This document shows, in pieces, positions 19,901-27,880 of a stretch of 64,000 nt of DNA. Source of the DNA: Pseudoduganella albidiflava (GTDB lineage Bacteria > Pseudomonadota > Gammaproteobacteria > Burkholderiales > Burkholderiaceae_D); contig NZ_CP036401.1 of the NCBI RefSeq assembly GCF_004322755.1, forward strand, positions 744,001-808,000, given 5' to 3'. Under the pieces are notes generated by a model, which was not told the DNA's origin, did not search any database, and was given only the letters and a program-made list of their open reading frames with translations. Position numbers and translations under genes: made by a program. Position 1 is the first letter of the stretch. Each line of letters begins with the position of its first letter.

Positions 19901-21951
19901 CGGGCAGCAGTGGCGCGGATGGCGGCGCGGGCCGCGGCGTCACGCTGCTCGACAACGCCCGGGGCGGCACCAGTGGCGCCCTGACGGTCCGCCTGAACGG
20001 TCGCGGTGGCCGCGGCGGCGACAGCGCCGATGGCATGGCCGGCGAAGCCGGTGTTGCCGACGTTACGCTGACAAACGCCAGCGGCGCGGGTGAAGGCCTG
20101 GGACTGGTAGCGACGGCAACCGGCGGTGCCGGCGGCAACGCTGGCGGCGGCGGCGCTTCCGCCGGCGTCGGCACGGCCACCGCGGGAGCGCTGGGCACGG
20201 CGACGGTCCAAGGCTCGACGGAGCGCTCCATGAGTGCGAGGGCACAGGGATACGGCGGCAACGGCGGCAGCCATCTGTCGGGTAACGGTGCCAGGGGCGG
20301 GCAGGGCCAGGCCAGCAGCACCGCCACGAGTACCGGCGGCAGCAATGGCTACATCACCAGTATCGCCATCGCCAGCGGCGGTGCCGGCGGCAACGGCAGC
20401 GGCAGCGGCAACCAGGCCGGGGCGGGCGGCAGCGCCGGCGCGCTTGCCAGGGGCGTCAGCGGCGGGGAAGAAGTTTTCGTCAGTGCCAGTGCGACCGGCG
20501 GGGCCGGCGGCTTCGGGCAGCAGGGCGCGGCAGGCGGTATCGGCGGGGCGGCGGTGTTGACCGATGCCGTCGGGGGCATCGGCGGCGGCGTGCTGAGACT
20601 GGAGCAGAACGCCTTTGGCGGCCAGGGCGGCGGCAGCGAAGATGGCTTCGCGGCCACCGGCGGCCTGGCAAGTTCCCGTCTGACCCTGTCCGACGATCGC
20701 GCGGCCTACGCCGTAAGCGCCATCGTGGGCGCCTATGGCGGCGCCGGCGGCCAGGGCTCCGGTTCGGCCACGGCGGGAGCGGGTGGCGGGGCCGATGCCA
20801 TGCTGGCGCTGCTGTCGACAGCATCCGACGCCGTTGGCAATGTGACCGCACTGGGCGGCGCCGGTGGCGACAGTGCCGCCGGCAGTCATGGCGTGGGTGG
20901 CGACGCCCGTGCCCGCGGTTCCGCCGAGTCCAGCATGGGCGCGATCAGCGCGGTCTCGGCAGGCGGCGGCGCCGGCTACCTCGGCCTGGCCGATGGCGGC
21001 CGCGCCGACGCCGTCAGCCATGCCACCGCCGCCGGGGAAGCGCACGCGACGAGCCAGGCGCGTGGCGGCACCGGTTCGCTGCTGGGCAATGCTTCATCGC
21101 TGGCCGAAGCGCGCTCCACCACGGCCAGCGGCAGCAGCCTGGCAAGCGCCGAAGCGGTTGGCCTGCAGGCCGATGCCACCGCCCGTTCCTGGGGGCAGGG
21201 CGCGGCCAGCAACCATGCCTATGCCACCGCCACGGGAGAATCGGGCGCCGCGGTGTCATCCAGCAGCGCGATCGGTCCAGCCGGCGTGCTTGTCGAGACC
21301 CGGGCGGGCGCACCCACGGGCAGCACGGCGCGCACGGCCACGTCCTCGAACGTCGGGGGCGACAGTTACGGACTGATGGGGCCTGCATCGGGATACCAGG
21401 CGCTTTCCTATGCCGTCGCCGCACCCGGCGCCGGCACGGTCGCCAATGAACTGGCTGGCGCGCCGGCCGTTGCCGCGGCACTGGCCGGCAGCCGGGTGGC
21501 CGGCATCGGCACGATGGCCAGCAGCTATGCCGCCGACGCGGTGCCGGGTAACAGCTATACCTACATTACTGCGGCGAACTTCGTGTTTGCCACCGACCTG
21601 CAGGGGCACCTGACTCTCGGCCTGCTCGGTTCACTCTCGGATGCCGCCGGGTTCACGGAACTGGAACTGGCCGTCTCCAGCCACGGTACCGAAGTGTTCT
21701 CGCGGACGTTCACCAGCGTCGAGGAAGCGCAGCTGTTCTTCGATGACCGGTCCTACGTGCTGGGCATGCTGGCTGCCGGCAACCAGGACCTGCTGGTCTC
21801 GGCCGGCTTCACCCTGGCCGAGCCCGGCGGGTTCGGCTTCGGGTACGCGATCGGCGTGGCGGCCATACCGGAGCCGGGCACATGGATGATGTTGCTGGCG
21901 GGACTTGGCGTCGTGCTGGTGTATCGCCGCGGCGGCCGCAGGCCATCATGA
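16996..21951 (+). CDS. giant glycine-rich PEP-CTERM sorted protein
   Basis: A 1651-residue exported protein. The start MHPFSCLHPVKT follows AAGGGGAG and begins a signal peptide ending near AYAVE. A collagen-like stretch (GAPGAPGIPGAVPGAPGT) comes next, then about 1500 residues of Gly/Ala/Ser/Thr-rich low-complexity sequence built from GGAGG, GGNGG and ATGG units. A recurring block of the form VSGSTxGxLxLxQNAxGGxGG appears near residues 245, 513, 714, 989 and 1192. The C-terminal 170 residues look globular. The end is a PEP-CTERM sorting tag: IPEPGTW (about residue 1625), a hydrophobic helix, then YRRGGRR. Exosortase (EpsH/XrtA) normally removes this tag and releases the protein to the biofilm matrix; no exosortase is in this window. 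The likely role is a matrix or surface structural protein. Confidence 0.85.
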   Translation: MHPFSCLHPVKTCARRLVPLLLSLAISEAYAVETTGAPGAPGIPGAVPGAPGTAGGAGQPAVASSGPDNTQINWADARGGFGGQGGNGAAGNPGQDGGAAGAGGAGGAASATAIAQPASGNATASARAIGGMGGLAGIPGEGGPGAAAGAGAAGGNGGVANALAEAQGQGSADVLAHAVAIGGDGGSATGAGAAGLAGAATAVASGHSAIGAVDVLAEQTGGSGNAAWGGLHTAGAASDMADQVSGSTAGALTLRQNAFGGAGGASLDVGGGAGGGASSNLALTDNMAGTLNAHMSAYGGNAGSGNTLGGHGGGAGSSLQLVSTVAGAPLQGTATAQGGNGGSGLLAGHGGAATASSAMRGTGTVTGGARAIGGEGGLSETTEPGGQGGTAVASAKLDGAAVTGDVSAQGGQGGHSRSGTGRVGGSATGHIEGHATGTGESGLRASATGGTGGSVAGAGATAGAGGLAAATATGSATGGDLFIGVVQTGGAGGLAYSAANGGGGAASELVNAVSGATNGRLSLAQGAVGGAGGDSESGGAGSAGQARSTLTLADVTAARLDLASRAVGGNGGASLTGTAAAGGAAEASVDGTTDSGTLAVVGFALGGIGGKGVAGAQGGTASAAATGSGAGALVNVEAEAVGGKGGAGGAGGHGGGGAGGLAVASATGSATGAGDSLLSVTVTQRGGAGGDIMRFTSLSGVGGAGAASTAIDTVSGSTSGKLYLGQTAIGGEGGFSYNGGAGGAALSRLASANAASASDVQVALDARGGNGGGTSSAGTGGTGGNARAEHAASMDIHVTSTIEATGGHGGATGSGQAGAGGDASTMLVLSSNSGVRGTSIARGGIGGGQFAFGDVPGRAGAGGNADAALTISGMQSLDGSVVAQGGNAGTGLSRGNGADGGTATSSATGSLSYPGALELSGSATGGNGAAGSGSGNRGGAGGAATTTVRGTGDGNMVLTATVVGGDGGAGSSGADGGAGRGVTLLDNARGGTSGALTVRLNGRGGRGGDSADGMAGEAGVADVTLTNASGAGEGLGLVATATGGAGGNAGGGGASAGVGTATAGALGTATVQGSTERSMSARAQGYGGNGGSHLSGNGARGGQGQASSTATSTGGSNGYITSIAIASGGAGGNGSGSGNQAGAGGSAGALARGVSGGEEVFVSASATGGAGGFGQQGAAGGIGGAAVLTDAVGGIGGGVLRLEQNAFGGQGGGSEDGFAATGGLASSRLTLSDDRAAYAVSAIVGAYGGAGGQGSGSATAGAGGGADAMLALLSTASDAVGNVTALGGAGGDSAAGSHGVGGDARARGSAESSMGAISAVSAGGGAGYLGLADGGRADAVSHATAAGEAHATSQARGGTGSLLGNASSLAEARSTTASGSSLASAEAVGLQADATARSWGQGAASNHAYATATGESGAAVSSSSAIGPAGVLVETRAGAPTGSTARTATSSNVGGDSYGLMGPASGYQALSYAVAAPGAGTVANELAGAPAVAAALAGSRVAGIGTMASSYAADAVPGNSYTYITAANFVFATDLQGHLTLGLLGSLSDAAGFTELELAVSSHGTEVFSRTFTSVEEAQLFFDDRSYVLGMLAAGNQDLLVSAGFTLAEPGGFGFGYAIGVAAIPEPGTWMMLLAGLGVVLVYRRGGRRPS

Positions 21952-21985
21952 GTGCCCGGTCCGATCCCGGCTTTCCGTAGCAGGG

Positions 21986-22048
21986 AACAGAGCCAGCAGA
22001 GCCAGCAGAGCCAGCAGAGCCAGCAGAGCCTGCAGAGCCTGCAGAGCC
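21986..22048. repeat. 9-bp tandem repeat (CAGAGCCAG type), about seven units
   Basis: Between the convergent PEP-CTERM and LysR genes the sequence repeats AGAGCCAGC four times and then AGAGCCTGC, ending at the LysR stop codon. A weak hairpin AGCC-TTTAA-GGCT overlaps that stop. It looks like a simple minisatellite. Confidence 0.8.
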
Positions 22049-22049
22049 T

Positions 22050-23015
22050 TTAAGGCTGGCCCTTGCGCGAGCGCCTGGCGGGTTTGACATGCCCCTGGAC
22101 GCTGCCGCCCCGGCCGTCGAGCGCCGTCCTGAAATGGTCGGCGAGGAAATCGATGAATGCGCGCGCGCGGACCGGCAGGTTGCGGCGTTCCGGGTAATAG
22201 ACATACAGGTCCGCCGACGGCAGCTTGAAATCCGGCAGCACGATGCGCAGGCGCCCGCTGTCGAGATACCGGGCCAGGTCCCACTCGGAGCGGATCAGGA
22301 TGCCGTGCCCATCCAGGGCCCAGCCCAGCACGATATCGCCATCATTGCTGGACAACATGCCGTGCACCTTCACCACTTCGCTGTGGTCGTGGTGCAGGAA
22401 GCGCCATATCCCGTAGGCATCGTCATTCTGCCGGTGGATGATGCACCGGTGCGCGGCCAGGTCGGCCAGCACCGCTGGCGTGCCGTGGCTTTCCAGGTAG
22501 GCCGGCGAGGCGCACAGGAAGCGCCGGTTGGACATGATGCGGCGCGCACTGAGCCGCTTGTCGGGCAAGTCGCCGAAGCGCACGGCGAGGTCGAACCCGC
22601 TCTCCACCAGGTCCACCGGCCGGTCGGTCACCTCGACGAGTACCTCCACTTCCGGATAGCGTTTGGCAAATTCGGACACCAGCGGCGCAATGGTGGTGCG
22701 GCCGAAATTCAGGGTCGCATTGACCCGCAGCAGGCCGCGCGGCACCGCGCGCCCCTGCGAGACGACATCCTCCATCTCCTTCACGTCGGCCAGGATGCGC
22801 GTGGCGTGCTGCAGGTAGGTTTCCCCTTCGCTCGTCAGGCTGAGGCTGCGCGTGGTGCGGTTCAGCAGCCGCACGCCCAGCCGGGTCTCCAGTGTCGCCA
22901 GGCGCTTGGTGGCCGCCGGCGGCGTCAGGTCCACGGCCCGGGCCGCGGCCGCCAGGCTGCCGAGCCGGGCGATCAGGACAAAGAACTGCATGTCCGAGGT
23001 CGGATCATTCTTCAC
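22050..23015 (-). CDS. LysR family transcriptional regulator, probably of the tartrate genes
   Basis: A 321-residue regulator. The N-terminal winged HTH (residues about 5-64) reads MQFFVLIARLGSLAAAARAV...PPAATKRLATLE, followed by RLLNRTTRSLSLTSEGE, the LysR pattern. The C-terminal periplasmic-binding-like effector domain is complete (GLLRVNATLNFGRTTIAPLV onward). The start is GTG (MKNDPTSD) with a weak ribosome binding site; the Met at residue 9 is an alternative. It is divergent from the tartrate dehydratase-like gene with a 116-bp shared promoter region, the classical arrangement for a LysR protein that controls its neighbour. Confidence 0.9.
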   Translation of the reverse strand: MKNDPTSDMQFFVLIARLGSLAAAARAVDLTPPAATKRLATLETRLGVRLLNRTTRSLSLTSEGETYLQHATRILADVKEMEDVVSQGRAVPRGLLRVNATLNFGRTTIAPLVSEFAKRYPEVEVLVEVTDRPVDLVESGFDLAVRFGDLPDKRLSARRIMSNRRFLCASPAYLESHGTPAVLADLAAHRCIIHRQNDDAYGIWRFLHHDHSEVVKVHGMLSSNDGDIVLGWALDGHGILIRSEWDLARYLDSGRLRIVLPDFKLPSADLYVYYPERRNLPVRARAFIDFLADHFRTALDGRGGSVQGHVKPARRSRKGQP

Positions 23016-23131
23016 TTGTTTTCACTTTTGAAATCAATCCCGGGAAATTATAAGACGTCCTTTCGCCATTAACCTGTGACTTCCCAATACCTGTCGCAGC
23101 CAGAGTGAAGCGACGCTTCCAGGAGACTTTC
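23016..23131. promoter_or_regulatory. divergent LysR / tarD promoter region
   Basis: A 116-bp spacer between divergent genes, AT-richer in its LysR-proximal half (TGAAATCAATC, GGGAAATTATAAGA). It must contain both promoters and the LysR binding site. I could not single out a perfect T-N11-A dyad. AGGAGA at 23121-23126 is the ribosome binding site of the dehydratase. Confidence 0.5.
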
Positions 23132-24298
23132 ATGAGAATCGTAGAAATCCGCGAACAAACCCTCCCCATCAGCTCGCCGATCCGCAATGCGTACATCGAC
23201 TTCAGCAAGATGACCCTGAGCCTGGTCGCCGTGATCACCGACGTGATCCGCGACGGCAAGCCGGTGATCGGCTACGGCTTCAATTCGAACGGCCGCTATG
23301 GCCAGGGCAAGCTGATGCGCGAGCGCTTCATCCCGCGCATCATGGAAGCCGACCCGGCTTCGCTGGTCGACGATGCCGGCACCAACCTCGACCCGCACAA
23401 GATCTGGAACTGCATGTTCACCAACGAGAAGCCGGGCGGCCACGGCGAGCGGTCGGTGGCGATCGGTACCATCGACATGGCGGTGTGGGACGCGGTGGCC
23501 AAGATCGAAGGCAAGCCGCTGTTCCAGCTGCTGGCCGACCGCTACGGCAACGGCAAGCCGGACCGCAAGATCTTCGTGTACGCGGCTGGCGGCTATTACT
23601 ACCCGGGCCAGGACCACCAGAAGCTGAAGGACGAGATGCGCAGCTACATCGACCGCGGCTACACGGTGGTCAAGAAAAAGATCGGCGGCGCCTCGCTGGA
23701 CGAAGACCTGCGCCGCATCGATTCGATCCTGTCCGTGCTGGGCGATGGCCAGAAACTGGCGGTGGACGCCAACGGCCGCTTCGACCTCGATACGGCCATC
23801 CAGTATGCCAAGGCGCTGTCGCAATACGACCTGTTCTGGTACGAGGAGCCGGGCGACCCGCTGGACTTCGAGCTGCAGGCCACCCTGCGCAACTACTACA
23901 AGAACCCGATGGCCACCGGCGAAGACCTGTTCTCGATGCAGGATGCGCGCAACCTGATCCGCTACGGCGGCATGCGCGCCGACCGCGACTGGCTGCAGTT
24001 CGATTGCGCGCTGTCGTACGGCCTGGTGGAATACCTGCGCACGCTCGACATGCTGCGCGAGCACGGCTGGTCGCCGAGCCGCTGCATCCCGCACGGCGGC
24101 CACCAGATGTCGCTGAACATCGCGGCCGGCCTGGGCCTGGGCGGCAACGAATCCTACCCGGACCTGTTCCAGCCGTTCGGCGGCTTCCCCGACGGCGTGG
24201 CGGTCGACAACGGCTACATCACCATGCCGGACCTGCCTGGCATCGGCTTCGAAGGCAAGGCGGACCTGTTCGCCGAAATGCGGAAGCTGTCGGCGTAG
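23132..24298 (+). CDS. tarD: D-tartrate dehydratase (enolase superfamily)
   Basis: A 388-residue enolase-superfamily enzyme that dehydrates D-tartrate to oxaloacetate in the Mg2+-dependent enolate mechanism. The catalytic motif VVKKKIGG places lysines at 181 and 183. The metal ligands follow in DANGRFD (about 212), WYEEPGD (about 238) and ATGEDLFS. The acid/base histidine is in PHGGHQMS (His321). These sit one residue before the positions I recall for the Bradyrhizobium enzyme (Lys182/Lys184/His322), and the length (388 against 389) agrees. The extended active-site loop GGYYYPGQDHQK fits the subgroup. Start chosen from AGGAGA six bases upstream. The neighbours, a LysR regulator and a dicarboxylate carrier, support the assignment. 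Confidence 0.85.
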   Translation: MRIVEIREQTLPISSPIRNAYIDFSKMTLSLVAVITDVIRDGKPVIGYGFNSNGRYGQGKLMRERFIPRIMEADPASLVDDAGTNLDPHKIWNCMFTNEKPGGHGERSVAIGTIDMAVWDAVAKIEGKPLFQLLADRYGNGKPDRKIFVYAAGGYYYPGQDHQKLKDEMRSYIDRGYTVVKKKIGGASLDEDLRRIDSILSVLGDGQKLAVDANGRFDLDTAIQYAKALSQYDLFWYEEPGDPLDFELQATLRNYYKNPMATGEDLFSMQDARNLIRYGGMRADRDWLQFDCALSYGLVEYLRTLDMLREHGWSPSRCIPHGGHQMSLNIAAGLGLGGNESYPDLFQPFGGFPDGVAVDNGYITMPDLPGIGFEGKADLFAEMRKLSA

Positions 24299-24464
24299 GT
24301 TCCCGCGCGCCAGGCGACCGGCAACGCCTCCGCAGAGAGGCGCGGTCCGCCAGCAATGAATCCAGGACAGTGACCATCGCAGCCGCCAATGCGCGCCTGC
24401 GGCGGTCCCGCTCGTCCATTGGTAGTCCGGAAGGCAGTACGACAATTCGCAACAGGAGACAGCC

Positions 24465-25802
24465 ATGCGATCCACCTTCATCGGAAAGTCCCTTTCCAAG
24501 CTCTACGTCCAGGTCCTGATTGCCATCGTGGCCGGCATCGCGCTGGGCCACTTCATGCCCGACCTCGGGGCCCAGCTGAAACCCCTGGGCGACCTCTTCA
24601 TCAAGCTGATCAAGATGCTGCTGGCGCCGATCATCTTCGCCTCCATCGTGGTCGGCATCGCCCGCATGAACAATGTGCACGAAGCGGGCCGCGTCGGCAT
24701 CAAGGCGGTACTGTATTTCGAGGTTGCCTCCACGCTCGCGCTGGCCATCGGGCTGGTCGTCGTCAACGTCTTCCAGCCCGGTGTCGGGATGAATATCGAC
24801 CCCGCGCACATCGACGGTTCATCGGTCGAGACCTACGCCAAGCGGGCGGAACAGCAGGGCGGCGCATTCGATTTCATCCTGAACATGGTGCCGAATAGCG
24901 TGGTGGGGGCGTTCGCCGCCGGCGAAATGCTGCCGATCATCTTCTTCTCGCTGCTGTTCGCCATCGCGCTGGCCCGCGCCGGCAAGCCGGTCGAACCGTT
25001 CGTCGACATGCTCGACCAGTTCCTGCAGGGGATGTTCGGCGTCGTGCGCATCGCCATGGTTGTCGCGCCGCTGGGGGCCTTCGGCGGCATGGCCTTCACC
25101 GTGGGCAAATACGGTATCGGCACGCTGGCGTCCTTCGGCCAGCTGATCCTGTGCCTGTACCTGACCTCCGCCGTCTTCATCGTGGTGGGGCTGGGCATCG
25201 TCATGCGTGCGTGCGGCCTGTCGCTGTTCAAGTTCATGCGCTACATCAAGGACGAGCTGCTGGTCACGCTCGGCACCGCGTCGACCGAAGCGGTGCTGCC
25301 GCAAATGCTCGTCAAGCTGGAAAAGCTGGGCATTCCCAAGCCGGTCGTGGGGCTGGTACTGCCGACCGGCTATGCCTTCAATGCCGATGGCACGGCGATC
25401 TACCTGACGATGGCATCGATCTTCATCGCCCAGGCCATGAACATCGACCTGACGCTGTGGGACCAGCTGGTGCTGCTCGGCGTGCTGCTGTTCACCTCGA
25501 AAGGCTCGGCCGGTGTCGCCGGTGCCGGCTTCGTCGCACTGGCGGCCACGCTGGCCTCGATGCACAAGATTCCGGTCGAAGGGCTGGTGCTGCTGCTCGG
25601 TGTCGACCGGTTCCTGAACGAAGCCCGCGCGGTGACGAACCTGGTGGGCAACGGCGTCGCCACGGTGGTGGTGGCGCGCTGGGAGAAGGCCATCGACATG
25701 CGGCAGGCCAGGGCCGTTCTCGATCGCGGCGCGGCATTCGGCGAGGAGCAGCCGGTACCGGTGCTGGAACCGGTCGCGCCTGTTGCGCGGATGCAGAAGT
25801 GA
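24465..25802 (+). CDS. dctA: C4-dicarboxylate transporter (DAACS family)
   Basis: A 445-residue inner-membrane Na+/H+ symporter for dicarboxylates. Typical DctA features: the start MRSTFIGKSLSKLYVQVL, a LLAPIIFASIVVGIA segment, the hairpin and substrate region LGTASTEAVLPQM (about residue 265), LPTGYAFNADGTAIYLTMA (about 300) and SKGSAGVAGAGFVALAATL (about 345). The conserved end LLLGVDRFLNEARAVTNLVGN is present. AGGAGA lies before the ATG. Behind the tartrate dehydratase (166-bp gap) it probably imports tartrate; DctA itself more often carries succinate, fumarate and malate. Confidence 0.92.
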   Translation: MRSTFIGKSLSKLYVQVLIAIVAGIALGHFMPDLGAQLKPLGDLFIKLIKMLLAPIIFASIVVGIARMNNVHEAGRVGIKAVLYFEVASTLALAIGLVVVNVFQPGVGMNIDPAHIDGSSVETYAKRAEQQGGAFDFILNMVPNSVVGAFAAGEMLPIIFFSLLFAIALARAGKPVEPFVDMLDQFLQGMFGVVRIAMVVAPLGAFGGMAFTVGKYGIGTLASFGQLILCLYLTSAVFIVVGLGIVMRACGLSLFKFMRYIKDELLVTLGTASTEAVLPQMLVKLEKLGIPKPVVGLVLPTGYAFNADGTAIYLTMASIFIAQAMNIDLTLWDQLVLLGVLLFTSKGSAGVAGAGFVALAATLASMHKIPVEGLVLLLGVDRFLNEARAVTNLVGNGVATVVVARWEKAIDMRQARAVLDRGAAFGEEQPVPVLEPVAPVARMQK

Positions 25803-26370
25803 GCTACGCCGCTGCCTGTGCAGGGGCACGCCGCGCCATCAGGTACTGACAGTTCGCCATGTCGAGCATGCGCCGCAGGTCCGCCCGGAGCGGTATCGCC
25901 GACATGGCGGCGCGGCTGGTGCCGGCATCGGCGTAGACCGGGACGACCGCAGGCGCTGAACCTGCGGCGGCGCCGGCGCCCCATTGCAGTCAATCTTCGA
26001 CCGCGGCCCCGCAGCCGCGGTCATTTTTTTTGGGCGCGGTCCGCGCAAAGTTCCCTTCCCGAACGCTGTCACATCCATTCCTGGTACGGGTTTGTGCGCC
26101 GCCCGGCAATACGCCAGGGGAAGTAGTGCAATTTTGCAACTATTATTGTATCGTTATCAAAATAATAAATTTCTCTTGCGGCATGATTTTTGCTAAAATG
26201 CAAATTGGTGAGATTACCTTTGCCCATTCCTGCCCGGCGTCGTCGAAGCTGTCGTAATTTCATTACAAATATCTGCCGTGGGTGACTATTAGTGAGAAAT
26301 GTCTGTAGGGATACGTTTACAATATCCCCCGTTTACCCGCTTGGCGGGCTCATCAGTATCAGGAGGAGAC
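25803..26370. other. 568-bp intergenic region between dctA and the diguanylate cyclase gene
   Basis: The first 200 bases are GC-rich and end in a strong plus-strand terminator. They carry no convincing plus-strand ORF; a 33-codon minus-strand frame (MSAIPLRAD...) with coding-like bases is possible but unsupported. From about 26120 the DNA turns AT-rich (TATTATTGTATCG, CAAAATAATAAATTTC), consistent with promoter DNA of the cyclase gene. Confidence 0.5.
25999..26031 (+). terminator. intrinsic terminator downstream of dctA
   Basis: Perfect 9-bp stem GACCGCGGC/GCCGCGGTC (25999-26007 with 26014-26022), a six-base loop and a run of eight T. It lies about 200 nt after the dctA stop, so the dctA message has a long 3' UTR or a separate short RNA ends here. 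Confidence 0.85.
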
Positions 26371-27570
26371 GTGTCACCCCCGGTTCATGACGCGGCGTTC
26401 GCGATCTCCCGCCTCTCGGCAGAATTCACCGACAGGACGATCGAAGCGCATTTCAGCCATCACCTGCTGCCGCAGACCAAGGAACAGCTGCGCACCACGC
26501 TGCTGTTCTGTGCCGCCGTTTACCTTGTCTTTGCAATCACCGACGTGCTGGCGCTGGGACTTTCGCCGCTGTCGCTGATGCTGTTCGGCTGCCGTGCCGC
26601 GGTCGCCGTGGTGGCGGTCGCCAGTTGCGTCACCAATCACCTGCATCCGCATTCGGTCGGCCGGGTCTACCTGACGGCAAGCGTCACCGAGATCGTCGGC
26701 ATGCTGGCCTTCGCGCCGATCGTGCTGGCAAGGCCGGCCGAGCTATCCTGGCACGCGATGTCGATGGGGCTGATGGTGCTCGTGGTGTACCTGTACATTC
26801 CGAACCGGCTGCTGTACGCGCTGGCCATCGGCGTGATCTCCACGCTCGTGTTCATCGCCGTCGCGCTGGTCACGGGCCGCCTGACCGGGCAGGAACAGCT
26901 GACGATGGTCATGCTGCTGTCGCTGGCGAACTGCTTCGGCTTCATCGCCGCGCGCCGCTACAACATCATCCGGCGCGAGGAGTTCCGCGTGCAGTCGGTG
27001 CTTAAGAACCTGTCCGAGCGCGATCCGCTGACGGGCTGCCACAACCGGCGCTACCTGCAGCAGGAGCTGCTGAACATGGAGCTGTCGCGGGCGCGCCGCT
27101 TCCGCCTCAGCGTCGCCGTGATCGCCTGCGACATCGACTACTTCAAGTCCGTCAACGACACCTATGGCCACGCGGCGGGCGACCGGGTACTGGTGGCATT
27201 CGCCACGCTGCTGCGCGGGATGATCCGGGAGAACGTGGATAACCTGATCCGCTTCGGCGGCGAGGAATTCCTGCTGGTGCTGCCCGAAACCGACCTGGCC
27301 GGCGCGGTGCACCTGGCCGAGCGGATGCGCGCCGCGCTGTCCACCATGACCACCGAGACCACGCCCGGCAAGTCGGTCGGCGTGACGGCCAGCTTCGGTG
27401 TCACGTCGGTCAACTTCGCCAACGTCGCCGCCCGCTTCCCGCAGGAAGCCGTGATCGAGCTGGCCGACCAGCTGCTGTACGCCGCCAAGCGCGACGGCCG
27501 CAACACCGTCAAGGCGCTGGAATTCTACGGCCGGCCCGGCCTGCACGTGGCCAGCCGGGCGGTCGGCTGA
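26371..27570 (+). CDS. membrane-bound diguanylate cyclase (GGDEF)
   Basis: A 399-residue enzyme making cyclic di-GMP. The GTG start sits behind AGGAGGAG; an ATG at 26299 would give 24 more residues but has no such site. The N-terminal half has about six transmembrane helices (residues about 50-200) acting as an undefined sensor. The GGDEF domain (about 230-385) opens with LSERDPLTGCHNRRYLQQEL. It has the substrate motif IACDIDYFKSVNDTYGH and an active-site GGEEF (IRFGGEEFLLVLPE). The position of the inhibitory I-site RxxD reads ENVD, so product inhibition at that site is probably lost. It is a single gene, followed at once by the 56-bp repeat array. Confidence 0.93.
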   Translation: MSPPVHDAAFAISRLSAEFTDRTIEAHFSHHLLPQTKEQLRTTLLFCAAVYLVFAITDVLALGLSPLSLMLFGCRAAVAVVAVASCVTNHLHPHSVGRVYLTASVTEIVGMLAFAPIVLARPAELSWHAMSMGLMVLVVYLYIPNRLLYALAIGVISTLVFIAVALVTGRLTGQEQLTMVMLLSLANCFGFIAARRYNIIRREEFRVQSVLKNLSERDPLTGCHNRRYLQQELLNMELSRARRFRLSVAVIACDIDYFKSVNDTYGHAAGDRVLVAFATLLRGMIRENVDNLIRFGGEEFLLVLPETDLAGAVHLAERMRAALSTMTTETTPGKSVGVTASFGVTSVNFANVAARFPQEAVIELADQLLYAAKRDGRNTVKALEFYGRPGLHVASRAVG

Positions 27571-27584
27571 AGCCTATTCACCCC

Positions 27585-27798
27585 TGCATCAGCCCGTGTC
27601 ATGGTGCCTGACCCCGTGACACGGGCTCGTCATTTATCCATGCATCAGCTCGTGTCATGGTGCCTGGCCCCCTGACACGGGCTCGTCATTGATCCATGCA
27701 TCAGCTTGTGTCATGGTGCCTGACCCCGTGACACGGGCTCGTCATTGATCCATGCATCAGCTCGTGTCATGGTGCCTGCCCCCCTGTCACGGCCCTAG
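27585..27798. repeat. array A: four 56-bp REP-like hairpin repeats upstream of the transposase
   Basis: The word TGCATCAG recurs at 27585, 27641, 27697 and 27753, an exact 56-bp period. Each unit contains an imperfect hairpin: CCCGTGTCA, then TGGTGCCTGACCCCG, then TGACACGGG (the first arm varies as CTCGTGTCA or CTTGTGTCA). Units end GGCTCGTCATTGATCCA. The fourth unit is degenerate at its right end. The core GTGTCA..GTGCCTGACCCC..TGACAC is shared with array B. Confidence 0.9.
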
Positions 27799-27880
27799 CC
27801 CATAGGTGCTTGGTGAAAGTTGCATCCTGCTGGCTGACCGACCTCATCGCTGGCGATCGGTGCGATGCTAACGTAGGTAG

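Noticed and set aside
19234..21045. 603-codon minus-strand frame
   Set aside because: Antisense shadow of the glycine-rich PEP-CTERM gene.
25803..25920. Minus-strand 33-codon ORF after dctA
   Set aside because: Third-position bias looks coding, but no start signal or family could be found, so it is noted only in the intergenic entry.
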